Assembly (NCBI GenBank): GCA_026225945.1 | Contig: JAMJFZ010001262.1 | Coordinates: 248,001-312,000 of the forward strand | Reading direction: 5' to 3' | Source of the DNA: Cricetomys ansorgei | Taxonomy: Eukaryota; Chordata; Mammalia; Rodentia; Nesomyidae | Length of the DNA: 64,000 nt | Part shown: positions 1 to 11,745 of the stretch, in pieces | How the letters are laid out: each line of letters starts with the position of its first letter | Position numbering within the stretch: the first letter of the stretch is position 1 | The notes under the pieces: model-generated | Told to the model about the DNA's origin: nothing | The model's input: only the letters and a program-made list of their open reading frames with translations | Database searches by the model: none | Program-made: the position numbers and the translations under genes

Positions 1-2115
1 TTGATCTTAAAGCCAGCCACTGCACTGAAGTTGTTTATCAGCTGTGGAAATTTCCTGGTAGAATTACTGGGGTTGCTTATATATACTATCATTTCATCTG
101 CAAATAACAAAAACTTGACTTTTTCCTTTCCAATTTGTATCCACTTGATCTCCTTCAGTTGTCTTATTGCTCTAGCTAGTACTTCAAGTACTTTATTGAA
201 TAGGTATGGAGAGAGTGGACAATCTTGTCTCATTCCTGAGTTTAGTGGAATTGCTTTAAGTTTCTCTCCATAAATGGAGAGAATTAAAATTTGATGTTTG
301 CTGTAGACTTGTAAAATGCTGTTATTATGTTTAGATGTGCCCCTTGTAGCCATAATCTCTCTAAGACTTTTATCATGAAGGGTTGTTGGATTTTGTCAAA
401 AGCTTTTGGTGTCTAGTGAGACGATCATGTTCTTCCCCTTCAGTCTGTTTATGTGTGGATTAGGTTGGCTGATTTTCGTATGTTGAACCATCCCTGCATC
501 TCTGGGATGGAGCTTACTTGATCACAGTGGATGATCTCTTTGGTGTGTTCTTGTATTAGGATTGCAAGTATTTTGTTGAGTATTTTTGCATCTATGTTCA
601 TGAGAGAAATTGGTTGGTAATTTTCTTTGTTGAATTTTTTTTTTGTGGTACGGGTATCATATTCTGGCCTCATAGAATGAGTTTGGCAATAATTCTTCTT
701 TGAATGACTGATAGAATTCTGTGCTAAAATTATCTGACCCTGGGCTTTTTTGTTTGTTTGTTTGCTTGGGAGAGTTTTAATGACTACTTCTATTTCCTTG
801 GGGATTATAGGTCTATTTAAATTGTTTCTCTAATTCTGATTTAACTTCGGTAGGTGGTATTTATAGGGAAAATTAACCATTTCTTTTAGGTTTTCCAATT
901 TTCTGGAGTACAGGTTTTTATGGTATGGTCTAATGACTCTTTGGATTTCCTTAGTGTCTACAGTTATATCTCCCATTTTGTTTTTGATTTTGTTGATTTG
1001 TATATTCTCTTTCCATCTTTCAATTGATTTGGATAAAGAACAACTCATTGTTTCATTGATTCTTTGTTTCGTTCTCTTTGTTTCTATTTCATTGATTCCA
1101 TCCCTAATTTTGATTATTTCTTTCCATCTACTCCTCTTGGGTGTGATTAATTCTTTTTATTATAGACCTTTTAGATGTGCTATTATGAGATCTCTCCACT
1201 TTTTTTTGTATGCACTTTGTGCTATGAATTTTTCTCTTAGCATCACTTTAATTGTGTCCCATAAGTTTGGATATATTGTGGATTTTTCATTGAATTCAGA
1301 AAGTCTTTAATTTATCTCTTTATTTCTATCTTGACCCAGTTGTCATTCAGAAGAGAGTTGTTCAGTTTCCATGAATTTGTAAGCATTCTGTTGTTGCAAT
1401 ACAGTTTTAACCCATGATGATCTGATAGGATGCATGGGGTTATTTCAATTTTATTGTATCAGTTGGGATTTGCTTTGTGCCTGAGTATGTGGTCAGTTTT
1501 GGAGAAGGTTCCATGAGGTGGTCAGAAGAAGGTATTTTATTTTGTGTTGATGAAATGTCCTGTAGATATTTGTTAGATCCATTTAGCTTATAATGTCTGT
1601 TAGCTCCAGTATTTCTGTTTAGTTTTTGTCTGGATGTCTTGTACATTGTCGAAAGTAGGGTATTGAAGTCTCACACTACCAATGTGTGTGGGTCAATGTG
1701 TGTTTTAAGTTTTAGTAATGCTTCTTTTACAAACATGGGAGCCCTTATGTTGGGGACATAGATGTTAAGAATTGAAATATCATCTTGGTGGATTTTTTCC
1801 TTTGATGAGTGTGAAATGTCATTCCCTGTCTCTTTTGATCAATTTTTCTCTGAAGTCTACACTATTGGATGTTAGAATGACTAAACCAGCTTGATTTTTG
1901 GGTCCTTTTGCTAGGAAAATCTTTTCCAACCTTTTACTCTGAGATACTTATATTTATCTTTGATGCATGTTTCTTATACACAGCAGAAGGATGGATCCTG
2001 TTTTCACATCCATTCTGTTAGTCTGTGTCTTTTTACTGGGGAACTGGGTCCATTGATGTTGAAAGATATCAAAGACCAATGATGGTTAAGTCTTGTTATT
2101 TGTAGTTGTTGTTGG
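1..2115 (-). pseudogene. L1 ORF2 (endonuclease-reverse transcriptase) pseudogene, partial
   Basis: In live L1s ORF2 encodes an AP-like endonuclease followed by a reverse transcriptase that copies L1 RNA at the target site. The minus-strand translation matches in fragments. Around 673-449 lies the block before the RT core, with [19 protein letters not shown] and QGWFNIRKS. Around 1048-830 is the linker between endonuclease and RT. Around 270-200 is a degraded SGTRQGCPLSP-like block. At 104-93 the catalytic box reads F-A-D-E instead of F-A-D-D. Frameshifts and stops separate these pieces. The N-terminal endonuclease portion lies towards 2100. The protein is truncated by the window and non-functional as read. 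Confidence 0.9.
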
Positions 2116-2119
2116 TTAT

Positions 2120-2120
<1 letters not shown>

Positions 2121-2168
<48 letters not shown>
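2121..2168. repeat. (GT)24 microsatellite at the L1 ORF1/ORF2 junction
   Basis: Uninterrupted GT dinucleotides, CA on the L1 sense strand, lie at the start of ORF2, where rodent L1s have a short CCA/CAC-rich junction that could have seeded the expansion. Confidence 0.97.
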
Positions 2169-2169
<1 letters not shown>

Positions 2170-2199
2170 TTGATTTTGGTGGTGTTTATTATTAATTTC

Positions 2200-3259
2200 C
2201 TGTGTTTTCATGAGTGTAGTTAACCTCCTTGGGTTGGAGTTTTCCTTCCAGTATCTTTAGGGCTCAAGCTGTAGATAGATGTTTGCATGTGGATTTATCA
2301 TGGAATATTTTGTTTTCTTTATCTATGATAATTGAAAGTTTTGCTGGGTATAGTAGTTTGGGCTGGCATCTGTGGTCTCTTAGAGTTTGCCAGGTCCTTC
2401 TGACATTTAGAGTCTCTGTTGAAAAGTTGGGTGTAATTTGAATAAGTTTGCCTTTATATGTTACTTGCCCCTTTTCTCTGCAGCTTAGAATATTCTTCCT
2501 TTGTTCTGTGTGTTGTGTTTTGAGTATTTTGTGGCAAGGGGACACAGACACTGGACCATAGTCCAGTCTATTTTGTGTTCTGTGTGCTTCTTGTGCCTTT
2601 ATAAGCATCTCCTTCTTTAGGTTTGGAAATTTTTCTTCTATAATTTTGCCAAAAATATTTTCTGAGCTTTTGAGCTGGCATTCTTCTTCCTCTATCCCTA
2701 TTATTCTTAAGTTTGGTGTTTTCATAGTGTCTAAGATTTCCTGGATGTTTGTGTCAGGAATATTTTGGATTTAGTATTTTCTTTTACCAATGTATCTATT
2801 TCTTCTATAGTATCCTGAACCCCTGAGATTCTTTCTTCCATCTCTTGTATTCTATTGCATAGCTAGCCTCTGTAGTTCCTGATTGCTTTTCTAGATTTTT
2901 CATTTCCAAAATTCCCTCAGTTTGTGTTTTCTTCATGGCTTCTATTTCCATTTTCAGGTCTTGGACAGTTTTATTCATTTCCTTCAATTGTTTGCTAGTT
3001 TTTTCTTGGCTTTATTTAAGGAATTTATTCATTTCTTCTAGCTGATTGTGTTTTCTTGGGTTTCTTTAATTAATTTACTCAATTCCTCTCATTGTTTGTT
3101 TTTCTTTTCATCGAATTCTTTGAAGGATTTATTCATTTCCCCCTTAAGGGCCTCTAATTCCTTCATAAATTTGGTTTTAAAATATTGTTCTTGTGCTTCG
3201 GCTGTGTTGGAGTGTTCAGGGCTTGTTGTAGTAGGGTAGTTAGGCTCTGGTGGTGACAT
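2200..3259 (-). pseudogene. L1 ORF1 (RNA-binding chaperone) pseudogene
   Basis: ORF1p is a trimeric coiled-coil, RRM and C-terminal-domain RNA-binding protein that packages L1 RNA. On the minus strand an ATG at 3259-3257 opens a frame beginning M-S-P-P-E-P-N-Y. It runs into a Lys/Glu-rich segment with EFDEKKNKQ and stops at TGA 3091-3089. Coiled-coil fragments follow (about 2987-2805). The conserved C-terminal half is open over 2725-2264: NLRIIGIEEEE, IIEEKFPNLKKEM, REKGQVTYKGK, ITPNFSTETLNVRR, LYPAKLSI. An in-frame stop truncates the tail at about 2264. The coiled-coil part is the most damaged and the RNA-binding half the best preserved. Confidence 0.92.
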
Positions 3260-3750
3260 ATTATCCTGGTTATTGTTGAGTGTGTTCTTATTGTAGTGTT
3301 TAGATATTTGAGTTTGGGGTAATATAGGTTTATGTATTGAATTCCTGAGTTTGTCTTTATTGGATGAATACCCTCTCTGGTATTATGTTCTTTGTGGCCT
3401 CTTATCTAGCAGAGAGTCTCTGCTGAGTTGGGACCTGGAGTTCTAGTGGCCATCTTGGCTCCTGGTCCCACAGTGAGTCCTCTGTCTGAGGTGGGGGCTG
3501 GGATGTGGCACCTCTTCTCATGGCTAGCTGGTATGGCTTGTGCTGGGGTAGAATCTGTCTTCCCTAAATGGTACTGGGGACACAGTGGTGGTGGGAAGGT
3601 GTGGTGGTGGGAATATGGAGGTGATATGGGGCTTTGGGGCTGGGCTGGGGTGGTCGAAAGGGTCAGTGAGCAGATTCCTACCTGGTCTTCTGGCTGGCTG
3701 GAGAGGCTAGCACTGGAGCAGAGGTTCTCTGCCTGACTTGGTATAGGGGA
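3260..3750 (-). promoter_or_regulatory. L1 5' UTR / former internal promoter region
   Basis: Sequence upstream of the ORF1 start on the minus strand. The outer part (about 3420-3740) is clearly more GC-rich than the flanks and contains GGTGGTGGGAAGG- and GGGGCTGGG-type blocks, as expected for an L1 5' UTR. In the family this region carries the internal promoter. Whether it is still active cannot be judged from sequence. Confidence 0.7.
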
Positions 3751-6100
3751 GTGAAAATGTTTTGGTTTTTCTGAGTTTATTATACATTATTCACTGAGTG
3801 ACTGACGTAAGAAATAATCCAAATAAATAAAGTACCTATCTTTGACCAGAAAATAATGCTTAATCATGCTTTTCCTAAAGTTTTCCTGAGAAATGCCTTA
3901 ACCACAACAGTTCTGCGAGGCATCCAGACTTAGGAACCTCTGCTTTGCACAATTTGCCTCCTAGAGATTAGTTCAGCATATTGATCTGTTAAAGGCTCCA
4001 ATATGTCATTCAACAAAAATTCTGGTGAACTTTGTTAGTGCAACTTTCCCTACTTGTTGGAAGGCTCTTGTCTACATCATAGCTAATGTAATGGTGTATC
4101 CATTCAACATATTCTACCATAATCCAGTTTCTCATGACCATGGGCGCCTCGATTTTATTTGGAAAAAACAGAACATAACATTTCTTTACTTGTTCTCACA
4201 GTAGCAGCCATATCTGAAGCAAAACCATGAAATGTTCGTTAGATGAGCTTAGAAATTTTTGGTTCAAAATACAAAATATGTTTTGATTATTTTAATAGTT
4301 TTTTTCTGTACATTGATGAACATATGCTGTAACCTAGTATTGATTCAAGTCTTAGATTAAAATAATTGTGTCTTGAATAATTGCTTCTTTGAAAGATAAT
4401 CCTGTCATGCATGAGTATAGCTTAAGAATGAGGCATGTCTAGGAGATACAAATAAAAACTGAAAATTAAGATAGCACCGTAAGTATGGTGTGGAAGTTGC
4501 TTGGGTATTCAAAATACTTAGGAGGTTGCCGTCTGGGGGAGGCTTTAGTAACTGCTCCAGAATGCCGTGGACAACCTATTACACCAGGGTCCATTTGATT
4601 GTGACTGGCACTGAGGCAGTTTGGGGTCTGCAAAATTAGAATCTTCTTTGATGTTCTGGGTAGGCAATGCACAATGCAAACTGCTCAGGACTTTAAGACA
4701 GAAGATTTAGCTGTTAACATCCAGGCTCTGCCTGTTTAGTGTACCTGAGCATGGCACCCAGAGGAACCCATGTTTATTTTGAAACAACTTTGGAACTCAC
4801 TAGAAGAATAAGTTCCTCCACCAACTATAAGCTTCTTAAAGCCGGCTTTACACACTTTCCATAACCATTAATCTCTAGCACAATGATAGGTATATGGAAC
4901 ATGTGAGATTATTTTTGAACACTCAGTGAGCTAGTAGAATTGACAGCAGGAGGTTTTGGTCTCATCAGTCTTACAGAGTATATTTATTTGCCTTGTTGAC
5001 ATGGTATACGCCAAGTAATAAGTACAAACTTTGTTTTGAAATCAGTTCATGATGAATCTCTTGTGTAGAAATAATAATTTGGAGAAACATGGCATACTAA
5101 ACATTGTGTATGGTAGAATTTGGTGTGTTGGGCAAATTAATTATAAAGTTAAATCTGTTTGGTCGAACTGAAATCTGTAAGGACTGCCCCATGAAAAGTT
5201 GGACTTGTTGAAAAGTAATCAAGATAATATCAAACTAAAAGTTTCAAAAATCACACGTGCTTAGATTTCCTACTTGCTAGCAGCTAACAGAAGAGTGAAA
5301 TCTTGACATTTCCATTTGTAAAACTTGACCCTAAAAATAGAATTCTTAGAAACAGCATGTACAGCAGAAGCCTCACAGACCCTGCCTTTCTCTTCCACCA
5401 GATAGTGGGTTTCGGTGCATGTGTTAGACGTTCTTTCACTTGTTTTCTAGAAAAGCCATTCCTATAGCTTCCTGGTATCATTTGTTGCCTTACCTGTTAA
5501 TTGTAATTGTAATTGTAATTGTTGATTGTAATTGTCTGCCTTCATTTTCTCTATTAAACTATTTCACGTTCACACATCCCCACGTCATTGTTTAAACATG
5601 CTTTGACAGCCTCTGGTTAGCTCCTAAACACCTGAATTCTTGAGTGCCCACATACCATTAAATTTGAATCTGTTTAAGATTTGGATTAGCGACTTACATC
5701 TTTAAGCATGTCAAGATACCCTCATGAAAACCAAAGTTTGGGAGCTATTGTTCAATAATATATAGGACTCATGACTTTAAAAAATATAAACTACTGATAT
5801 TTGACACGGGGAAGTCACGAACAGTGCTGGTGGGGGTAAGATGTCTGAACACCATGAAGTCACTCATTCGTGGTTTGTTCGGTCGTTCCATACACTTCGA
5901 GAGCACTGTTACATGTAGGCTCTGGGAGTGCGGTGATCAAGAATATGGAAATCCTATCCTAATCAAGTTTATATGTGACTGTGAAAGACTCACTAACCAC
6001 AAGAAAAAATTAAATATTTTCAGGTTGTGATCACTGCAATGAACAAAACCTAAGGAAGATTTCCTATAGAACATTGTAGTGTATCACAAAAGCCAAGAGC
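3751..6100. other. Single-copy, AT-rich intergenic DNA; no gene recognised
   Basis: No confident repeat or coding signal was seen. A small run of five or so AATTGT-type hexanucleotides sits at 5500-5535. Open frames here are short, lack family motifs and are scattered on both strands, as expected by chance. Confidence 0.6.
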
Positions 6101-6258
6101 CTGACTAGGCAGCAGTGGCCCACGCCTTTAGTCCCAGCACTCAGGAGGCAGAGGCAGGCGGATTTCTGTGAGTTCGAGGCCAACCTGGTCTACACAATGA
6201 GTTCCAGGACAGCCAGGGTTAACAACAGAGAAACCCTGTCTCGGGGGGAAAAAAAAAG
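6101..6258 (+). mobile_element. B1 SINE (7SL-derived)
   Basis: Shows the 7SL-like core: CCCACGCCTTTAGTCCCAGC, GGAGGCAGAGGCAGGCGGAT, TGTGAGTTCGAGGCCAACCT, GTTCCAGGACAGCCAGGG and GAGAAACCCTGTCTC, followed by an A-rich tail. It is close to full length. The pol III A and B box regions are recognisable. Confidence 0.95.
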
Positions 6259-7745
6259 CCAAGAGAGCAAAGGAAGGTAGATACCAATAGAGAACTTCCG
6301 GGTCATTCCACTACTGGAAGGGGCAAATTCCCCCTTCCTATTCTTCGGATAATACCCTCTACTTTTTCTAGAAAATTGGCCTCCATGGTAGGACAGAATC
6401 ACAAGTAGAATCCTGACCAAGACTGTTTGCTCTAGGAAAGTTTTTGTCAAAATATACTGTTCATGTGGGTAATAAGAAAGAAATAAAGTTGCTGAATTAT
6501 CTGCAGGCTCTTGGAAAGGAGGGACGCCTTGGCCAACACTCCTCCTTGTCTTTGCCAGAATGTACTGGCAAATCACATCACCAATAATATTTATACATCT
6601 AAAATTTTATCGTAGATGGCTCTTTCCTTGAAAGTTCCAGGAGTCTTGCAGAGAGAGCATTGCTGGGATGGAGAATTCCTTGGTTCTGACTTTAAAATTC
6701 TGATGCATAAGGTACTGTGAAGCTTAGTTTTCTTGTTGGAAATTTTGCTTGGTAAGGACAAATAAGGAACATTGCAAATTGGCTGCATTTTTTCAAATAT
6801 CTGGACAGTTTCCAGTTCTCAGTTCAGTTAGGGCTACGGGAAGGTTGGAAATAGCCCTGTTGTTGTGGGTGGTGGAGGACTGGATGCTTTCTGACACCTT
6901 GTAAAGTCCCATGCCTTGTTTAATCACAGGACAGGAGAGACTTTGCTGACTCACTTGCCATCCCCACAGGTGTCTGGTTTAAATTATCTCAGGAAAGGTG
7001 ACAGGGATAGGGGGCTGCAGCAGAAAGCTGAATACCTCATGAAACACGCTGGGTTGTTAAAAGTGCTTTTTCCTGTATATTCATCATTGGGGGAGGGAGA
7101 CTATCATTCTTTACAATGAAAGGGGAAACCAGACTTGGGTGTCACATGAGGAGGGTTAAAACTTTGAGCTTAAGGAAAGGAACATTTTTAAATTTTTATT
7201 TATTTTGTTTATTTCTTACATAAACATAAGTTTATATATTATATATTTATATTTATTTATATCTTTATTATAATCTTTGTATTCTTTGGAATAGATTATA
7301 GAGAAATAAAGGAAGTTTCACTGCTTGGAGTACTTAAAACCATCTAGAACAGACAAGAATTTACCCGCACCCATGGAGAACTGAGTCAATTAACACGTTG
7401 GCTCTCTCAGCATTTCCTATGGCAGTTGACAGCACAATGACTCTGGCGTCCTCCTCCCCCAGGAAGACTACCACAGAACCTCACCTCCCTTCCCCACAGA
7501 ATCTTCTCAGCCTTGCATAACTCCTGAAAAGGATGAATCTGCGCATTTCAAAAACTCATAATGTTTTCTAAGTTTCCCTGTGTCTTCTCAGTAAACATAG
7601 CTTTTATTTGCTGTTCAACTAGAAATCTAGAATTCACATGCCCGTGGCTTCTTTAATTCTTGTAAAAATTCCATCTGGGAAAAATAAAATGTGTGTAGTA
7701 CTGCAATAGAATTTAGAACAATCTCAGTTGACAATTTCTTTCACC
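6259..7745. other. Single-copy intergenic DNA with an AT-rich patch
   Basis: No coding or repeat family was recognised. Positions 7185-7290 are almost pure A/T with TTTAT-type repeats. Open frames up to about 128 codons are present but overlap the B1 tail or lack any protein motif. Confidence 0.55.
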
Positions 7746-8590
7746 TTAAAATTTGTAATTAATTCTTATAGAGGCGTAATTTATACACAAGAAAATGTAC
7801 CCATTTCATGCATACAGGTCACAGGGTTTTGAAAGACCAATACATCTAGAAACACCATCATAAACAAGATGACGAACATTTGTGGTAACTTAAAACCTCT
7901 TGTTCCTTTACATCCCACCACTAACTCTAGGCAGTTACTGATTCTGTCATAACTAAGTTCACTTTTCCCAGAACTTCATAATAAATGAAATATATAGTAA
8001 AAAGTCTCAAGCCTCTTTTTTAATGGATGCTTTTCAAGAGTATTGTTGTGTTCATTTTTCTTCATTACTGAGTAATATTCCATTGTATGGGTATACCAGA
8101 TTTATTCAACTATTGGTGGACATTTATGTTATTTCCAGGTTTTGCTATTATGAATAAAGCTGCTGTGAGCATTCCTTGAACAAGCCTTTGTGTTTATACA
8201 TGTTTTTACGTTTCTTCGGTAAATATGGAAGAGTAGAATTTATGGGATATATGGTAAGTGCTTCTTCAGCAAGGAAGGAACTACCAGACTGTTTTCTAAA
8301 GTGGCTACACAACTTTACATTTCGACAGGCAATGGAGATGAGCTCTACTTTCTTGCGTCTTTGAACGTACTTGGTGCTGCCTGCTCTGTGGTGGAGTCAT
8401 TCAGTGGCTATACAGTGCTATCGCATTGCTTTAATTTCCATTTCCTCGATGACTGATGGTGTTGAGTATCTTTTCTCATGTGTTTAGCAGTTTGGTATGA
8501 AGCTTCTTTTGTGTCTTTAATATAGTCTTTGACAGATACATAGATCTGGAACTAGTCTTTCTCCCAGTCTATGTTTGCTTCTCCATTGAA
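7746..8590 (-). mobile_element. Ancient mammalian L1 (L1M-type), antisense, ORF2 end and 3' UTR
   Basis: Read on the minus strand, 8590-8040 corresponds to the ORF2 C-terminal region and 8040-7746 to an old L1 3' UTR. Diagnostic is the antisense block at about 8068-8160, with AATATTCCATTGTATGGGTA and a TATTATGAATAAAGCTGCTG-like segment. It is strongly diverged and clearly older than the neighbouring rodent L1. Confidence 0.8.
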
Positions 8591-8619
8591 AAAAAAATGA
8601 ATATTTAAAATAATTTCTT

Positions 8620-11397
8620 TTTTCCCCATTTGATAGAAAATAGTATTTTCCCTCATACTATATCCTGATTAGTTCCCTCCCTCTGTGCCTCTGCACATGT
8701 CTCCACTTCTCTTTTCAGCTCTAGGACCCCGTCCGGGGCAGACCCATGCAGATACTGTGCATGCTGCCACAGGCTCTGTGAGTTCAGATGTCCATTGATC
8801 CTGTTGATTTTAAGAGAGCCATGTTATCTTGGTGTTTTCCATTCCCTGGCTCTTACACTCTTTCCAAGTCTTCTTCCTCAGGGTTCCCTGAGCCCTGAGG
8901 GGAGGGATTTGATGATGATGTCCTGTTTGGGGTTGAGTGTCCCAAGGATTCTCACTCTCTGGATAATGTCTGACCATAGGTCTCTGTATTTGTTCCTATC
9001 TGCTACAGGTGGAGGCTTCTTTGATGGTGGCTGACAAGGTGCTGATTGATAAGTATATCAGAATGGCGTTAGGAGTCCTTTTATTGGACATTTTTTTAGA
9101 GCAGTAGCATTTGATTTTATCCTAGGTCCCTGGCTGTCTAGTCTCAGGTTCTTGGTCACCCAAGCAGTGTCAGGTATGGGTTCCATCTTGTGGAGTGAGA
9201 TCAGATACCGATCGGTCACTCCCACAAGCTTTGTGCCACCATTGCACTAGCATATCTTGCAGGCAGGGTGTCACTGTAGATCAAAGTGTTTGTGGCTGGG
9301 TTGGTGCAGACTGCCTTCCTGTACCACACAGACATTAGAATGTTGGAATGAAGGCTCTATTAGGCACCATTATAACTTCTCCATGTTCAATGAGTCATGT
9401 AGGTGTTGTCTTCAGCAAAGGAACTTTGCTGTCAGTTTGTGGAGAGCAACCCATAGCCTGGGTTACTTGGGGGTTCCCATAGGACCCCTTTGCCAACAAC
9501 TAAATTAGATATAACTTAATGCTGGTACTTGAAATCTTCATTTGGTAACAAGAGAGGTCCAGTGGGACTCTGTCACCCCTGTTATTTGGTGATTTCATTT
9601 AGATCACCTTCATATATATATATATTTTAGTAGCTTCTACTGTATTAGGTTCCCACACAAGCATGTGGGTTTACATACAAATGTCTCTTAATCTTACCTG
9701 TCTCTCCCTGTATTACCTCCTTCATCCCCCTCTTCTCCCCCTCCACATTTTATCCTCCTGTTCCAGCCCCTCCCCATCCATCCATAACTATCTATTCTAT
9801 TACCTTTTCTGGAGAGATCTGTCTCTATAAATAGTCTATAACCACAGCCTCTGTGGTTCTGTGTATTGGAGTTTGCTTATCATTTATTTAACAGCTAACA
9901 CCCACATAAAAGCAAATCTGTAGCATATTTGTCTTTCTGGATCTGGGATACCTGATCCAGGATCATTTTTTTTTCTAATTCCAGCCATTTGCCTGTGAAT
10001 TATATAATTTCAAATTTAAGGGAGAATTTTGTGGTAAGTAATGTACCACACTTTCTTTACCCGTTCATCTTTTGAGGGACATCTAAGTTGTTTCCAGTTC
10101 TGACAATAAACATGGTTGAGCAAGTGTCTCTGTAGTAGGGTAAAGCACCCTTTGGGTATATTCCTAAGAGTGGCTTAGCTGGATCTTGAGATGGATCTGT
10201 TCCCATCTTCCTGAGGAACAACCACACTGGTGTCTATGGCGGCTATACAAGTTTGCACTCCTACCAGCAATGGAGGAGTGTCCCCTTGCTCCACATCCTA
10301 ACCAGCATTACCTGTTGTTGTTTTTAGTTTTCCGATCTCCCCGGCATGTTCCGCCACAGCCCTATCCCAGCCGGAGCTGGCTGGGAAGCCGCTCGGTTCC
10401 CGCCCTGGCCAGGGGCGAGAAAAGGCAAGCCCAGAGCCGTGGGGAAGCCCCGGGGATGTTTCTGACATAGGTTCCTAGGACCGCGTGGCGCTGCCTGACC
10501 CCGCTTGCTGAGAACGAACACGAGACGGAGTTGGCATCTGGTGGACCTGAACTCATTTATTCCCAGGCTTTTCCCCAAATAAATAACCTCTCTCCATAAG
10601 GGCGTGGCTTCTCCCCTCGATCGGGGAAGCCTTAATTAGCATGGCAGGGGGAGTGTTCCTAAGCAAGGGACCCGCCCCAATGCAGACAAACATGTTCCTT
10701 TAGCTTCTTGTGAAGCGAGCAAGTTATATTATTCTGGCTAGGGATCTTCCCGGGCTGGGAGAGCAGGAATCTGCCAGCGTCTCATCCTTCGTCAACCTTT
10801 TTTCAGGGAGTAGGGGCACTTGGCCTTGACTTCTACTGCTTTCCAGCCCCCGGGTCCCACAACCTGTCACTTGTTTTATTGATTTTAGCCATCCTGACTG
10901 GTGAAATATGAAATCTCAAAGTAGTTTGGTTTGCATTTATCTGATGACTGAGAATGTTGAACATTTCTTTAAGTGTTTCTTGGCCATTTGAGTTTCTTCT
11001 TCTAAGAATTCTGTTTAGATCTGTAATCCGTTTTTAGTTGAGTTATTTGTTTTCATAATATCTAGTTTTTTTTTAATTCTTTACATACTTTGAATATTAG
11101 CTCTCTATTGAATGTGTTCCCAGATAAATTTTTCCCTACTTTATAGGCTGCTTCCTTGTCCAAATAATAGTGTTCTTTGCTGTACAGAAGCTTCTCAGTT
11201 TCACGAGGTCCTGTTTATTAATTGTTGATCTTATGCCTGTGATAATAGTATTCTATTGAGAAAGTCTTTTTTCCTGGACCAATAAGTTCAAGGCTATTTT
11301 CCACTTTCTCTTCTGTCAGGTTCAATATTTCTGGTTTTATGTTGAGGTCTTTATCCACTTGAACTTGAGTTTTGTGCAGGGTTACAAGTATGGCTCA
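8620..11397 (-). mobile_element. Rodent L1, antisense 3' portion (ORF2 end plus Lx-like 3' UTR), split by a solo LTR
   Basis: On the minus strand this runs from about ORF2 residue 950 (11397) to the ORF2 end (near 10000) and then through an Lx-like 3' UTR ending at a T-rich (A tail) edge near 8620. The LTR at 10316-10861 interrupts it, and L1 sequence resumes cleanly on both sides. The adjoining plus-strand segment 11398-11745 is an upstream part of ORF2 in the opposite direction, so the whole looks like a twin-primed insertion. Many stops; non-functional. Confidence 0.88.
10316..10861 (-). mobile_element. Solo LTR of an ERVK-type (class II) endogenous retrovirus, with 6-bp target duplication
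   Basis: A GC-rich 546-bp block interrupts an AT-rich L1. It begins TGTTG and ends CCCACA, giving TG...CA termini. It is flanked on both sides by ACCTGT (10310-10315 and 10862-10867), a 6-bp duplication typical of ERVK/IAP-like integrases. On the minus strand there is a GC box (GGGGCGGG), a TTATTTATTT TATA-like stretch and an AATAAA poly(A) signal near 10555-10560, which sets the orientation. No internal retroviral genes remain, so it probably arose by LTR-LTR recombination. The subfamily was not identified. Confidence 0.85.
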
Positions 11398-11745
11398 GAT
11401 AATATAAGATATCTTGGGGTAACTCTAACAAAGCAAGTAAAGGCTTGTGTGATAAAAACTCCATGCCACTGAAGAAAGAGATTGAGGATATCAGATAATG
11501 AAAGATCTCCCATGCTCATGGATTAGTAGGATTAACACAGTAAAATGGTCGTCCCACAAAGAGCAATCTAGATTTGATGCAATCCCCATCAATATTTCAG
11601 CACAATTCTCCACAGACGGTGATGAAAGGACAATTTTCAGGTTCATATAGATACACAAAAAAACCTAGGATAGCTAATATGATCCTGAATGTATTTATAT
11701 TTTAAAAACATAGAAATTCTAAAAGAAATAGGGCCAGTTGATGTG
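11398..11745 (+). mobile_element. Inverted 5' segment of the same L1 (twin priming), ORF2 fragment
   Basis: Right after the antisense L1 the sequence switches to the sense strand at ATAATATAAGATATCTTGGG, the ORF2 I-K-Y-L-G-V-T-L-T-K block downstream of the RT catalytic box, and continues through the next 100 or so residues with frameshifts. This segment lies upstream of the 11397 breakpoint in L1 order, as twin priming predicts. Confidence 0.85.

Larger units (their letters stand above)
1..3750 (-). mobile_element. Rodent L1 (LINE-1), antisense, 5' half; runs off the left window edge
   Basis: Read on the minus strand this is an ordered L1: GC-rich 5' UTR (about 3750-3260), ORF1 (3259 to about 2200), a short junction with a GT/CA microsatellite, then ORF2 from about 2115 to the window edge. 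The ORF2 3' part and the 3' UTR lie outside the window. All parts are in the expected order, so it looks like one insertion reaching the 5' UTR. Stop codons and frameshifts in both ORFs make autonomous movement very unlikely. The target duplication cannot be assessed with only one end visible. Confidence 0.93.

Noticed and set aside
2121..2168. Spaced identical units that could suggest a CRISPR or array
   Set aside because: Simple dinucleotide repeat; no spacer-repeat structure anywhere in the window.
6190..6576. 128-codon minus-strand frame
   Set aside because: It begins in unique DNA and ends in the B1 SINE; no recognised motif.
10324..10578. GC-rich open frames of 64-94 codons resembling a small exon
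   Set aside because: They fall inside the solo LTR (10316-10861), with high GC alone explaining the missing stops.
8601..11710. Possible target duplication (AATATTTAAAATAATTT vs TTTATATTTTAAAAAC) around the first twin-primed L1
   Set aside because: The match is loose and A/T-rich; not distinguishable from chance without an exact L1 boundary.
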